Source: Gammaproteobacteria bacterium
Lineage (GTDB): Bacteria > Pseudomonadota > Gammaproteobacteria > Pseudomonadales > Azotimanducaceae
Assembly (NCBI GenBank): GCA_004357385.1
Contig: SMWF01000116.1
Span: 1 to 64,000, forward strand
Direction: 5' to 3'
DNA: 64,000 nucleotides
The notes below the pieces were generated by a model. It worked only from the letters and a program-made list of their open reading frames with translations, was not told the DNA's origin and made no database searches. Both the position numbers and the translations under genes were made by a program. The number at the start of each line of letters is the position of its first letter. Within the stretch, counting starts at the first letter, position 1. This document shows, in pieces, positions 9,633 to 17,673 of this stretch.

Positions 9633-10340
9633 ATGGTGGATCGCCCGGACCAACCGGGTGGAGTTATTGAGTACCTGATGGACGAAGCCATCCGCCGGCG
9701 CGTCGCGGTCATGGCGAGCATGCAGAACGAACACAACCTGCGGGTTCATCCGCAGTGGCGTGACCAGGGACACGAGTACTTCCGTGCAATATGGGTGGAG
9801 TGTGCCGAACTGCTGGACCACTTCGGCTGGAAGTGGTGGAAGCATCAGCAACCGGACCTCGAACAGGTGCGCCTCGAGATCGTCGACATCTGGCACTTCG
9901 GCTTGAGTGAGTTGCTGCGCGCAGGAAAGATCGAGGGCGAGCACTGCGACCCCCAGGTGATAGACACGATCGTGGCGGGATTCGACGGCGAGGCCGGTGA
10001 CTTCCGTGAGTGTGTCGAGCGTCTTGCGGCGAACAGCCTCATCAGCCGGGGTTTCGACCTCGAAGGGTTCGTGGCGGTGCTGGTCGCGATGCCGATGAGC
10101 TTCGAGGAATTGTTCCGGGGCTACGTGGGCAAGAACGTGTTGAACAATTTCCGCCAGAACCATGGTTACCAGAGCGGCGAATACCTGAAAGTCTGGCAGG
10201 GGCGCGAGGACAACGAGCACCTGATGGAACTGATCGCGGATCTGAACCAGCACCGCGCGGATTTCGTCGACCGGCTCTACCAGGCGCTCGAGGCTCGTTA
10301 TCAAGCCTGTGCTGGATCAGCGTCGAATACCTCGCGGTAG
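9633..10340 (+). CDS. Dimeric (all-alpha, MazG-like) dUTP diphosphatase
   Basis: 235-residue helical NTP pyrophosphohydrolase of the dimeric dUTPase type, converting dUTP to dUMP and so keeping uracil out of DNA. Support: the magnesium-binding pattern of one acidic pair in WVECAELLDHFGWKWWKHQ and another in RLEIVDIW, plus the FGWKWWK signature. A typical family start aligns near MASMQNEHNLRVHPQW. The ATG at 9633 could therefore be slightly upstream of the true one, and another ATG occurs at 9678. No trimeric Dut is seen in the window. The last 40 bases overlap the 3' end of the convergent macrodomain gene. Confidence 0.83.
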   Translation: MVDRPDQPGGVIEYLMDEAIRRRVAVMASMQNEHNLRVHPQWRDQGHEYFRAIWVECAELLDHFGWKWWKHQQPDLEQVRLEIVDIWHFGLSELLRAGKIEGEHCDPQVIDTIVAGFDGEAGDFRECVERLAANSLISRGFDLEGFVAVLVAMPMSFEELFRGYVGKNVLNNFRQNHGYQSGEYLKVWQGREDNEHLMELIADLNQHRADFVDRLYQALEARYQACAGSASNTSR

Positions 10341-10831
10341 ATTTCCCGGTAGATCTCGGCGGTTGCTGCGTCGAAGCAGACGAACGTCACGGTGTCGATA
10401 CAGCTTCCGGGCTGGTCGCAATCCCGCGCGATGGACAACGCGATTCGGGTGGCGTCGGACACGGGATAACGGAACATGCCGGTACTGATTGCCGGGAACG
10501 CAATCGAGTCGAAATTGTAACGCTCGGCGAGGTTAAAGCTACGCAGATAGCACGATCTGAGGTGTTCCGGCTCGCCCTGCGCACCACCGTGCCATATGGG
10601 GCCCACCGCGTGAATGACCCAGGGCGCGGGCAGCTCGAATCCGGGCGTCAGACGAACCGAACCGACGGGGCACCCACCGATGCTCCGGCACGCCTCCAGT
10701 AGCGCCGGCCCGGCGGCCCGGTGAATCGCGCCATCTACGCCGCCACCGCCCAGCAGGGTCTCGTTGGCCGCGTTCACGATTGCATCGCAGTCCTCGGTCG
10801 TGATGTCGCCAATTCGTATGCTGAATTCCAC
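10301..10831 (-). CDS. Macrodomain protein (ADP-ribose hydrolase, YmdB-like)
   Basis: 176-residue stand-alone macrodomain. The N-terminal loop DCDAIVNAANETLLGGGGVDGAIH carries the conserved Asn residues and Gly-rich loop that bind ADP-ribose. The second loop, AFPAISTGMFRYP, contacts the diphosphate. Members of this group deacetylate O-acetyl-ADP-ribose or remove mono-ADP-ribose from proteins. The C-terminus adds EIYREIYREVF, a small internal duplication. Its 3' end overlaps the dUTPase gene by 40 bp on the opposite strand, so both stop codons lie inside the neighbour. Confidence 0.9.
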   Translation of the reverse strand: MEFSIRIGDITTEDCDAIVNAANETLLGGGGVDGAIHRAAGPALLEACRSIGGCPVGSVRLTPGFELPAPWVIHAVGPIWHGGAQGEPEHLRSCYLRSFNLAERYNFDSIAFPAISTGMFRYPVSDATRIALSIARDCDQPGSCIDTVTFVCFDAATAEIYREIYREVFDADPAQA

Positions 10832-11004
10832 CGCAATTCTCGGTGCGTATTTGACAGGTTCGGCAGCGGACGCGGGGTGTGCTGCGGGTTCCTACGATAG
10901 CAGGCAGTTGAGCCGGAGAATTGCGATGAGCGCGACAGCGGGCGGCGGACGATGCCCACATCTTCGCGGCGTTTTCTCCCGATGGGATGGCTGCTAAGGA
11001 AAAC

Positions 11005-11027
11005 GGTTCAGCCGAACCTTTCTTTTT
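11005..11027. terminator. Short bidirectional hairpin with T tracts
   Basis: GGTTC-AGCC-GAACC forms a perfect 5-bp stem with a 4-base loop, followed on the plus strand by TTTCTTTTT. The minus strand reads on into GTTTTCC. The stem contains the TGA stop of the small hypothetical gene on the minus strand. It is likely a weak intrinsic terminator for that gene. Confidence 0.45.
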
Positions 11028-11478
11028 CGCTCACGGAGCCACTCGCAGGCGGATGAGATACCGCCGCCAGCGGCGGTTGTGCGCTCGCGCCGAGTTCTCT
11101 GTTCAGGGCGTTCAGCGCAGCATCCAGGGCCGCACCGGGATTCGATGCGCCAAGCTGTTCCGCGCATTTGCGCAGCTCCCGGACGTAACGGCGGCCCAGG
11201 ATTTTGCTTGCGCGCGTCCAGTCTTTCTTCCAGTTTGGTGAGCGCGCATTCTCACGAAACCGACGCTGACGTTCGGCGTTTTTCAGGCGGTGCCACAACA
11301 CCGGATACTTTGCCAGCGATTCCGATGCCCAACGCCCGACTGCTTCGGGACCTTTTTCACTGACCATGCGAAACTGCATTCGCTGGGCGGGTGTCAGGGC
11401 GTCGAACAGGGTGCCGCGAATGTAACCAACCAGCCAAGCGTCTGCGACGACCTTGGTTTTTATTGTCTTCCCCACCAT
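11008..11478 (-). CDS. Hypothetical basic protein
   Basis: I do not recognise this protein. From the ATG at 11478 it has 156 residues, is rich in Arg, Lys and Ala, and has no signal peptide or membrane segment. A basic central part reads LKNAERQRRFRENARSPNWKKDW, followed by a helical segment ILGRRYVRELRKCAEQLG and an Ala-rich tail. The frame stays open to 11628, across the start of the divergent luciferase-like gene, and could give 50 more residues. No clear ribosome-binding site settles the choice. The DNA between it and the macrodomain gene (10832-11007) holds no further gene. Confidence 0.5.
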   Translation of the reverse strand: MVGKTIKTKVVADAWLVGYIRGTLFDALTPAQRMQFRMVSEKGPEAVGRWASESLAKYPVLWHRLKNAERQRRFRENARSPNWKKDWTRASKILGRRYVRELRKCAEQLGASNPGAALDAALNALNRELGASAQPPLAAVSHPPASGSVSEKERFG

Positions 11479-11605
11479 GACAGCATAACGTATTCGTTCG
11501 CGATGGTTAGCCTCGCGTCGAGAATTTTGCGAGTTCCGCAAGGTCTGTCCTAGTCCGATCGCATTGGCTGGGCTCGGCGCCGCCGGGTGCTGGTAGAATT
11601 GCCGG

Positions 11606-12520
11606 ATGAACATTGGTATCTCCGTCACCAGCGCACATCGCCTGGAGGATGTTCGGCTGGGTTCGCGTTACATGGTGGAGCGGGCCCGAATGGCGCAGCA
11701 GTCGGGTCTCGATTCGCTGTTCGTCGGCGACCATCATGTCACCGCACAGCCCTACTACCAGAATTCGCCGATGCTTGGTCGGATGCTGGCCGAGTGGGGA
11801 GCCATGCCGGCCGGCGCGCTGTATTTGTTGCCGCTCTGGAATCCGGTCGTGTTGGCTGAGCAGGTTGCGACCCTGTCGTGCATCGCGGAAGGTCGGTTCA
11901 TCATGCAATGCGGCGTCGGTGGCGACGACGAACAGTTTCTTGGCATGGGCGTCCCGACCGGACGCCGACCGTCGATGTTCGAACAATCATTGTTTACCCT
12001 GCGCGCGCTCTGGCGCGGAGAAACGGTCGACCTCGATGGCCGCTGGAAGCTTCGTGACGCGCGCATTTCCCCGTTGCCGCCGGAACCCGTGGAGGTCTGG
12101 ATTGCGGCTTCCGCCGACGTCGCGATCGACCGGGCGGCGCGTCTTGGTGACGGCTGGTTGGGCGACCCGGGAATGGACTTCGACACCGCGCAGCGGCGGG
12201 TGCAGCATTACCTCGAGGCGTGTGCAGCGGCAGGAACTAAACCCGGGGCAGTTGCCATACGTCGAGACGTATACGTGGGTGAGTCGGCTGAGGCCGCGCA
12301 TCGGGCGATGGAGCCCTATCTCGAGCGGGGCCATCGCGGTATTGAGCCGGCGGCGCTGCTGATCGGATCTGTCGAACAGGTTGCTGAGCGTATCGGTCAG
12401 CTCGGCAGCATGGGTTACTCGGATGTCATCGTCCGGAACATCAGCACGGATCAGCAACAGGCGCTGGCAACCATCGAACGGCTGGGTGAGGTGCGTGGGT
12501 TGCTCGGTGGTTCCCCGTGA
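11606..12520 (+). CDS. LLM-class (luciferase-like) flavin-dependent oxidoreductase
   Basis: 304-residue TIM-barrel protein of the bacterial luciferase/F420-reductase superfamily. The first strand and helix (NIGISVTSAHRLEDVRLG), the conserved DSLFVGDHHVT segment, IAEGRFIMQCGVGGDD and the late GSVEQVAERIGQLGSMGY are all typical. Such enzymes use FMNH2 or F420 for monooxygenation or hydride transfer; cofactor and substrate cannot be deduced. Its stop overlaps the GTG start of the following lipoprotein gene by 4 bp (GTGA), so the two are translationally coupled. A second, unrelated-in-detail LLM protein lies at 23.2-24.1 kb. Confidence 0.85.
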   Translation: MNIGISVTSAHRLEDVRLGSRYMVERARMAQQSGLDSLFVGDHHVTAQPYYQNSPMLGRMLAEWGAMPAGALYLLPLWNPVVLAEQVATLSCIAEGRFIMQCGVGGDDEQFLGMGVPTGRRPSMFEQSLFTLRALWRGETVDLDGRWKLRDARISPLPPEPVEVWIAASADVAIDRAARLGDGWLGDPGMDFDTAQRRVQHYLEACAAAGTKPGAVAIRRDVYVGESAEAAHRAMEPYLERGHRGIEPAALLIGSVEQVAERIGQLGSMGYSDVIVRNISTDQQQALATIERLGEVRGLLGGSP

Positions 12521-13041
12521 GCCGATCCGGGATTGCGTTGGGTTGCCTATTGCTGGTTGCGGCGGGTTGCTCGAATCTGTCCACCGAAGTCCCGGAGGCA
12601 TTCGATCTCAGTGGTGACTGGATCATCTCGGACTCGGACTCGGACTCGGACTCGGACTCGGACTCGGACTCGGATGCCCAAGTCGAGCGATCGGATCGTG
12701 CCCGACGACGTGGATATGGGCCCGACATGGGCTTCGATCCTGCCGCCCTGCCAATGATCGATGCCCGCGCGATGATCATCGAGCAGGATTCCACCTCGAT
12801 GGGCATTGCGTATCAGGACGGTACCTATCGGGATGTCAGTTGGGGGGAACGGGATTTACGGCTTGCTGATGTGTCGGCCGGGTGGGACGGCCCGGACCTG
12901 GTCATCGAGACCGAGGGCGTAAGCTACGAGATGGTCGAGCGCTATCAGCTCAGTTCCGACGGCCACCTTCGCATAGAGATTCGCCTGGATCCTGCCCGAG
13001 GTGAACGGATCAATGTAGTGAATATCTATCGGCGGCGCTGA
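12517..13041 (+). CDS. Lipoprotein with Ser-Asp dipeptide repeat
   Basis: 174-residue protein of unknown function. It starts with GTG, overlapping the upstream stop by 4 bp. A short signal sequence ends in the lipobox VAAGC at about residues 14-18, so it is probably anchored to the outer membrane. After the phrase FDLSGDWIIS comes (Ser-Asp)x8, then a probable beta-rich domain (SMGIAYQDGTYRDVSWGERDLRLADVSAGWDG... LVIETEGVSYEMVERYQL). The layout resembles small lipocalin-like or META-type lipoproteins, but I assign no family. The acidic repeat comes from a hexanucleotide microsatellite that could change length without a frameshift. Confidence 0.7.
   Translation: MSRSGIALGCLLLVAAGCSNLSTEVPEAFDLSGDWIISDSDSDSDSDSDSDSDAQVERSDRARRRGYGPDMGFDPAALPMIDARAMIIEQDSTSMGIAYQDGTYRDVSWGERDLRLADVSAGWDGPDLVIETEGVSYEMVERYQLSSDGHLRIEIRLDPARGERINVVNIYRRR
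12628..12675 (+). repeat. Hexanucleotide microsatellite encoding (Ser-Asp)8
   Basis: Eight consecutive TCGGAY units; the first seven are the identical hexamer TCGGAC and the last is TCGGAT. They are in frame in the lipoprotein gene. Slippage would add or remove Ser-Asp pairs while keeping the reading frame, so the repeat can vary in length but cannot switch the gene off. Confidence 0.9.
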
Positions 13042-13087
13042 GCTCCGGGCCCAGCGCGAGTGTGAACCCGCCGACGCCGAGCCAAGC

Positions 13088-14407
13088 TCAATCGAGGACC
13101 TCGTCCAGCGCCTCACCGAGCACGCTGACCATGCGATCGATGTCGGTCTCGTCGATGATGAACGGCGGACCGAGGCAGATGATATCGCGGATCACTCCCG
13201 TGCCCCCGCCGTAGAAGAACACGCCCTTGCGGAGCGCGGCGCCGACTACCCTGTTGGTAATCTCCGCGGTGGCCGGGAAAGGTTCCAGTGTGTCCCGATC
13301 GGCTACGATCTCCAGCGCTTGCAGCAGACCCCGGCCGCGAATTTCGGCGACGTTGGGGTGCTGGGCGAAGCGCTCCTCGAGTCTGGCCCGGAGCAGGTTA
13401 CCCATCTGCTCGGCCCGTGCGACCAGGTGTTCGTCGCTGAGGATGCGGAGTACTTCTGTGGCTGCCGCACACGCCGCCGGATGGGCGCCGAAGGTGTGGA
13501 ACATTACGTTCATGTCGGCGGCGGCAATCGTCTCGGCGATGTCGTTGCGAGCGAAAATCCCGACGATCGGTGCATAGCCGCCCGCCAGGCCTTTGCCGGC
13601 GACCAGCAGGTCGGGCTCGATGTCCCAGTGCTGATAGCCGAAGCACTTACCGGTGCGACCGAAGCCGGTCATCACCTCATCCATGATCAGTAGAATGCCG
13701 TGCTCGTCGCAGAGGGCCCGCACACCGGACCAATAGTCGTCCGGTGGGACGATCGCGCCGCCGCTCGAGCCGGTGATCGGTTCCGCGAGAAATGCCGCCA
13801 CATTTTCCGGGCCCAGTTTCTCCAGCAGCGTTTCCAGCGCGCTGACGTAGAAAGCTCCAGCGTCGGCATGGTGCGGCCCGAGCGGGCAGCGCAACGGATA
13901 GGGCGTGGCCACGCGGGGGTAGTCCATCAGCGCATGTGCCAGGCCTTTTTTGCGCGCTTCATGCCCTCCGACCGCGGTGGTTGCGAGGGTGGTTCCGTGA
14001 TAGGAAACATCGCGCCCGATGATCGCCGTTCGCCGCAATTCGCCGCGCGCTGCTTGATATTGCAACGCAATCTTCATCGCGCTCTCAACCCCCTCGGAGC
14101 CGCCGCAGGCAAGATGGATCCGGCCGAGCGACGCCGGCAGCCAGTCGGCGCGCAGACGTTCCACCAACGCGGCGCGCGACGGTGTCAGCCAAGGCGGCAC
14201 GACATACGTCGCCGTCGCGGTTGCCTCCGCGACTGCCTCCGCGATACAAGCTCGGCCGTGACCCACGTTGACCACGATCGCCCCGCCCGCGGCATCGAGA
14301 ATCCGACGGCCGTCCGCGCTCTCGAGGTAGGCACCCTCGGCACGGACGATCATCAGGTTGCGTACCGTGGGGATGAATGGCCAGGGAACCTCGGATGAGC
14401 TGTTCAT
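13088..14407 (-). CDS. Class III PLP-dependent aminotransferase
   Basis: 439-residue aminotransferase of the ornithine/beta-alanine/omega-amino-acid type. The substrate and PLP region DAAGGAIVVNVGHG, the phosphate loop GGSEGVESAMK, the PLP-ring Asp in LLIMDEVMTGFGRTG and the Schiff-base Lys in LVAGKGLAGGYAP are all present. It transfers an amino group from an omega-amino acid or amine to pyruvate or 2-oxoglutarate. The exact donor is not inferable. The start is 7 bp downstream of the stop of the MORN-repeat lipoprotein gene on the same strand, so the two are probably one transcript. Confidence 0.9.
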   Translation of the reverse strand: MNSSSEVPWPFIPTVRNLMIVRAEGAYLESADGRRILDAAGGAIVVNVGHGRACIAEAVAEATATATYVVPPWLTPSRAALVERLRADWLPASLGRIHLACGGSEGVESAMKIALQYQAARGELRRTAIIGRDVSYHGTTLATTAVGGHEARKKGLAHALMDYPRVATPYPLRCPLGPHHADAGAFYVSALETLLEKLGPENVAAFLAEPITGSSGGAIVPPDDYWSGVRALCDEHGILLIMDEVMTGFGRTGKCFGYQHWDIEPDLLVAGKGLAGGYAPIVGIFARNDIAETIAAADMNVMFHTFGAHPAACAAATEVLRILSDEHLVARAEQMGNLLRARLEERFAQHPNVAEIRGRGLLQALEIVADRDTLEPFPATAEITNRVVGAALRKGVFFYGGGTGVIRDIICLGPPFIIDETDIDRMVSVLGEALDEVLD

Positions 14408-14414
14408 GTGCTGG

Positions 14415-16064
14415 TCACTCCCGATAGGGTTGGTCTAGCTGAAACAACGCCAGGCGCTGTTGCATCTGTTGCAATGTGATTGGGTCGGCATCGCCAGTGG
14501 CGAGATCGAGTGCGCGCTGCTGGGTGCGTATTGCGGCGGCGAAGTCGCCCCGTTCCGCCCAGGCAGCGGCCAGGGTGTCCAGATAGCCCCAGTCGGCATA
14601 GAGCACCGCGATCGGTTCGGACAACTCGACCGCGCGGACGCCGTCCCGCAACGATTCGCGGGCACTGGTTGCCAGCAGCCAGGCGAGATTGTTGCGCGCC
14701 ATTTCGTTGCCGGCGTCCATTGCAACTTCGTAGTAGGCCGCGGCGCGCTCGTGATTCTTGGAGACGTAGGTGCCCGACTGATAGTACGAACCGAGCAGGG
14801 CGTTTGCGTCGGAGTGTTGCTGGTCCGCGGCGCGCAGCAGCCACTCCAACGCGCGGGCGGTACGGTCATCGGCGTGCAACGTCAGATACAGCAATGCCAC
14901 GCGATACTGAGCTTCCGCCAGGCCGCCGGCTGCGGCGCGGGCGTACCACTGACTGGCCTTGGCATCATTGGGCGCGGGTCGGCGGAATCGTTGGTAGGCC
15001 TGCGCCATCAATAGTTGGGCGTAGGGGTCCCCCGCTGCTGCGACCTCGCTCAACCAGTCGAGAAATCGTTGGTTGACTGCCTGATTGCCACGGTCGTAGA
15101 GATTGCCGGCGTAGTCCTGGCCGTTCGGCAGCGTGACGATACCCGAAGAAACGAAATCACCGTTCCAGGTACCGGTGATCTGTATATTCTGGGGTGTCTT
15201 CCGGGTGCCGGGCCCGAGCGGCGCATTGTTCTCCCAGTAGCCCTCATGGAAGCTGCCGTTGGGCTCGCGCGATCGTCCCTGACCCCAGCGGGCGTCGTTC
15301 CGCCATTCGCCAAGGTAGTCGGCGCCGTTGGGTTTAATTTCCCGGCCAAAGCCCTGCCTGACACCGCCAACCCAGGTGCCCGCATAGGCGGTCCCGGCGC
15401 GGGTCGCGGTCGTGCCGTAGCCGTGTCGCTCCCCGGCCTGCCAGCTCCCGTCGTATTCGAAGCCAGACGCTTCGGATGCGGTGCCGAACCCGTGTGGGAC
15501 GTCGTTATACCAGTCTCCTTCGTAGCCTGACCCGGCAAGTTCGTAGGTTCCCCACCCGGAACGCTGGCCGGCAACCCACTCACCCTGATAATGACCCCCG
15601 TCGGGGTATTTGAAGGTGCCGCTCCCGTGAGGCGCGTCGGCGACCCATTCGCCTTCGTAGCTATCTGCGGCGCCCACATAGGAGCCCAGGCCGGCGCGCT
15701 CACCGCGACTGAAGTCACCCTCGTAGCGACCGCCGTCCGGGAAGTACAGCGTGCCGACGCCATGGCGCTGCCCGCGGTACCAGTGGCCTTCGTAGCGCGT
15801 ACCATCCGGTAGCACTTCGCTGCCAACGCCATCGGGTTGTCCGGCGACGAATTCACCGTCGTAGCGGCGACCGTTGGGCCAGTCGAAGCGACCTTTGCCG
15901 GTGTATGTCAGCAGCTCGGGGCGAATTGAAACTGAACGACCATTGCCGAGGACCAGGACCCCGGCCTGAGAATCACCGGGTTCGCTCAAGGTGCCGACCT
16001 CGGGCATGCCGGCACAACCCGACAGCACGACGGCTAGACCGAGCATGGCAAACAACAGTCTCAT
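14415..16064 (-). CDS. MORN-repeat and Sel1-like repeat lipoprotein
   Basis: 549-residue protein. The signal sequence ends in the lipobox VLSGC (Cys17), so it is an exported lipoprotein. Residues about 52-300 hold some ten MORN repeats, each near 23 residues with the pattern G-x-YEGxWxxGxxHGxGT (examples: YEGHWYRGQRHGVGTL and YQGEWVAGQRSGWGTY). Residues about 335-470 are Sel1/TPR-like helical repeats (AGDPYAQLLMAQAY, NDAKASQWYARAAAGGLAEAQYRVALLYL). The tail (LDTLAAAWAERGDFAAAIRTQQRAL) is a TPR. MORN repeats form a beta-hairpin surface and Sel1 repeats bind proteins, so a periplasmic or envelope scaffold role is likely. Confidence 0.85.
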   Translation of the reverse strand: MRLLFAMLGLAVVLSGCAGMPEVGTLSEPGDSQAGVLVLGNGRSVSIRPELLTYTGKGRFDWPNGRRYDGEFVAGQPDGVGSEVLPDGTRYEGHWYRGQRHGVGTLYFPDGGRYEGDFSRGERAGLGSYVGAADSYEGEWVADAPHGSGTFKYPDGGHYQGEWVAGQRSGWGTYELAGSGYEGDWYNDVPHGFGTASEASGFEYDGSWQAGERHGYGTTATRAGTAYAGTWVGGVRQGFGREIKPNGADYLGEWRNDARWGQGRSREPNGSFHEGYWENNAPLGPGTRKTPQNIQITGTWNGDFVSSGIVTLPNGQDYAGNLYDRGNQAVNQRFLDWLSEVAAAGDPYAQLLMAQAYQRFRRPAPNDAKASQWYARAAAGGLAEAQYRVALLYLTLHADDRTARALEWLLRAADQQHSDANALLGSYYQSGTYVSKNHERAAAYYEVAMDAGNEMARNNLAWLLATSARESLRDGVRAVELSEPIAVLYADWGYLDTLAAAWAERGDFAAAIRTQQRALDLATGDADPITLQQMQQRLALFQLDQPYRE

Positions 16065-16185
16065 GGCAGAACCGGACTCGTGGCGGCGGTATGGACGTTA
16101 ATTTTCGCGTTCGATCGCTGGGCGTAGGGAAGTCGGCTTCAAGCCCCGTAGTATACTCCGTGCGATTTCCCGGGAGGATTGATTC

Positions 16186-17202
16186 ATGGTCGAAGGCGTC
16201 CATGAAGAGCGAGTGACCCGCTGGTTGCAGGAGCTGCTGCCGGATCTGCAACCACCGTTGACCTATTCGCTGATTGCCGGAGGCCACTCCAATCTGACGT
16301 TCAGATGTGAAGACTCGACGGGCGCCGCCTATGTGCTACGCCGGCCGCCCCTGGGCCACGTGCTGGAGAGCGCGCATGACATGGGTCGGGAGCACAAAAT
16401 CATCGCGGCGCTCGCCGATACCGAGGTTCCCGTCCCGCCGACCTTCGGGTTGTGTTCGGACCTGGACGTCAACGGTGCGCCGTTCTACGTGATGAAGTTC
16501 GTCGACGGTTTGGTGCTGCATGATGCGTCCGTCGCGGAGCGCCTCAGCGATGCGGATCGAGGTGATCTGGGAAGGCGGGTGGTCGACGTGCTGGCGACGC
16601 TGCATCTGCTCGATCCGGACCAGGTCGGGCTTGGCGATCTTGGTCGGAAGGAAGCCTACCTCACGCGCCAGCTGAAACGCTGGACGAAACAATGGGAGGC
16701 TTCGAAAACGGAAGAGATGCCGGCAATGGAAGAAGCGCGCCGGTTATTGGAGGAACGGATGCCGGACCAGATCGGTTCCGGAATCGTGCATGGGGACTAT
16801 CGGTTGGGCAACATGCTGGTTGAGTCAGGGAGCATCAAGGCCGTGCTCGACTGGGAATTGTGTACCCTTGGTGATCCGCTTGCCGATATCGGGTACCTGC
16901 TGAACTCCTGGATCGAACCGGATGAGGTGCCAGCGGAGCAGGCCGCACTCTCGCCAACGACACGGCCTGGCTTTCCGACCCGTGCGCAATTGCGCGATCG
17001 CTATGAACGCGCAACCGGCCGGGATTTGTCCAGCATCGATTACTACCGTGGATTTTCCCACTGGCGGCTCGCCGCGATCGGCCAGGGCGTCTACAAGCGC
17101 TATCTGGTGGGGGCCATGGGTAGTAATCCGGACATGGATTTGACGACTTACAAGGAGAGCGTGCAACGGCGCGCGGAAGCGGCGTTGCAGCTATTGGCCT
17201 GA
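16186..17202 (+). CDS. APH-like phosphotransferase family protein (ACAD10/11-type)
   Basis: 338-residue aminoglycoside-phosphotransferase-fold kinase. Visible parts: nucleotide-loop region LIAGGHSNLTFRCED, the Lys/Arg segment VLRRPPLGHVLESAHDMGREH, the catalytic loop IVHGDYRLGNMLV (HGD...N) and the metal-binding VLDWELCTLGDPLADIG. Bacterial relatives sit next to acyl-CoA dehydrogenases and, in animals, are fused to ACAD10/11, where they phosphorylate hydroxyacyl-CoA. A similar role in 4-hydroxyacyl-CoA breakdown is plausible here. The ATG at 16186 has GGGAGGA ahead of it. TATACT in the 121-bp upstream gap may be a -10 element. Confidence 0.85.
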   Translation: MVEGVHEERVTRWLQELLPDLQPPLTYSLIAGGHSNLTFRCEDSTGAAYVLRRPPLGHVLESAHDMGREHKIIAALADTEVPVPPTFGLCSDLDVNGAPFYVMKFVDGLVLHDASVAERLSDADRGDLGRRVVDVLATLHLLDPDQVGLGDLGRKEAYLTRQLKRWTKQWEASKTEEMPAMEEARRLLEERMPDQIGSGIVHGDYRLGNMLVESGSIKAVLDWELCTLGDPLADIGYLLNSWIEPDEVPAEQAALSPTTRPGFPTRAQLRDRYERATGRDLSSIDYYRGFSHWRLAAIGQGVYKRYLVGAMGSNPDMDLTTYKESVQRRAEAALQLLA

Positions 17203-17673
17203 CGGTGCGCTGACCGGGGGCAGGGACCCGAGTACGCCTTCGGAGTTGCGTACCTCGATTGGAACCCGTTGATGCGAGGTCGCAACGATCAGGCAGGGAT
17301 GAGAGACGACCTGGGCCAGCTGGGCATCCGCCGGGGGTTCGTTCAGAGCGATCGTCAGTACCAGCACTCCTTGGTCGAAGCGGGCCCCGTCGAGTTCGAG
17401 CGCATAGCCCGGCGTGGGCCGTGCGCCTGCGGAAACGGCGATCAGGCGGAAATCCGGTTCTGAGGACGGCGCCGCCGCAGGTGCGCCATCTTCGAGCATG
17501 AGCAGTTGGCTGCCGCGGATGCCGGCGAGATCTTCGAATCGGACTTCACTGACGCCCGCAATCAGTCGTTTGCAGTCGCCGTGCGCCATCAGCGTGATCA
17601 CGTCTGGTGCATCGTTCCCGCAACCCCCCAGAACTGACCACACGATCGCGATGAGGCCGGCGCGCCATTTCAT
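17191..17673 (-). CDS. Lipoprotein with PrcB_C-type domain
   Basis: 160-residue exported lipoprotein with signal and lipobox SVLGGC (Cys18). Residues about 75-140 match the PrcB C-terminal pattern: a GxxPTPGY turn (SAGARPTPGYALEL), then VLVLTIALNEPP and QVVSHPCLIVATS. PrcB was described as part of the Treponema denticola dentilisin complex, whose protease PrtP is a subtilisin. Here the gene overlaps the stop of a subtilase gene by 4 bp (ATGA), so partner protein levels are coupled. A role as inhibitor, chaperone or anchor of that protease is inferred from this context. Its 3' end overlaps the convergent phosphotransferase gene by 12 bp. Confidence 0.72.
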   Translation of the reverse strand: MKWRAGLIAIVWSVLGGCGNDAPDVITLMAHGDCKRLIAGVSEVRFEDLAGIRGSQLLMLEDGAPAAAPSSEPDFRLIAVSAGARPTPGYALELDGARFDQGVLVLTIALNEPPADAQLAQVVSHPCLIVATSHQRVPIEVRNSEGVLGSLPPVSAPSGQ

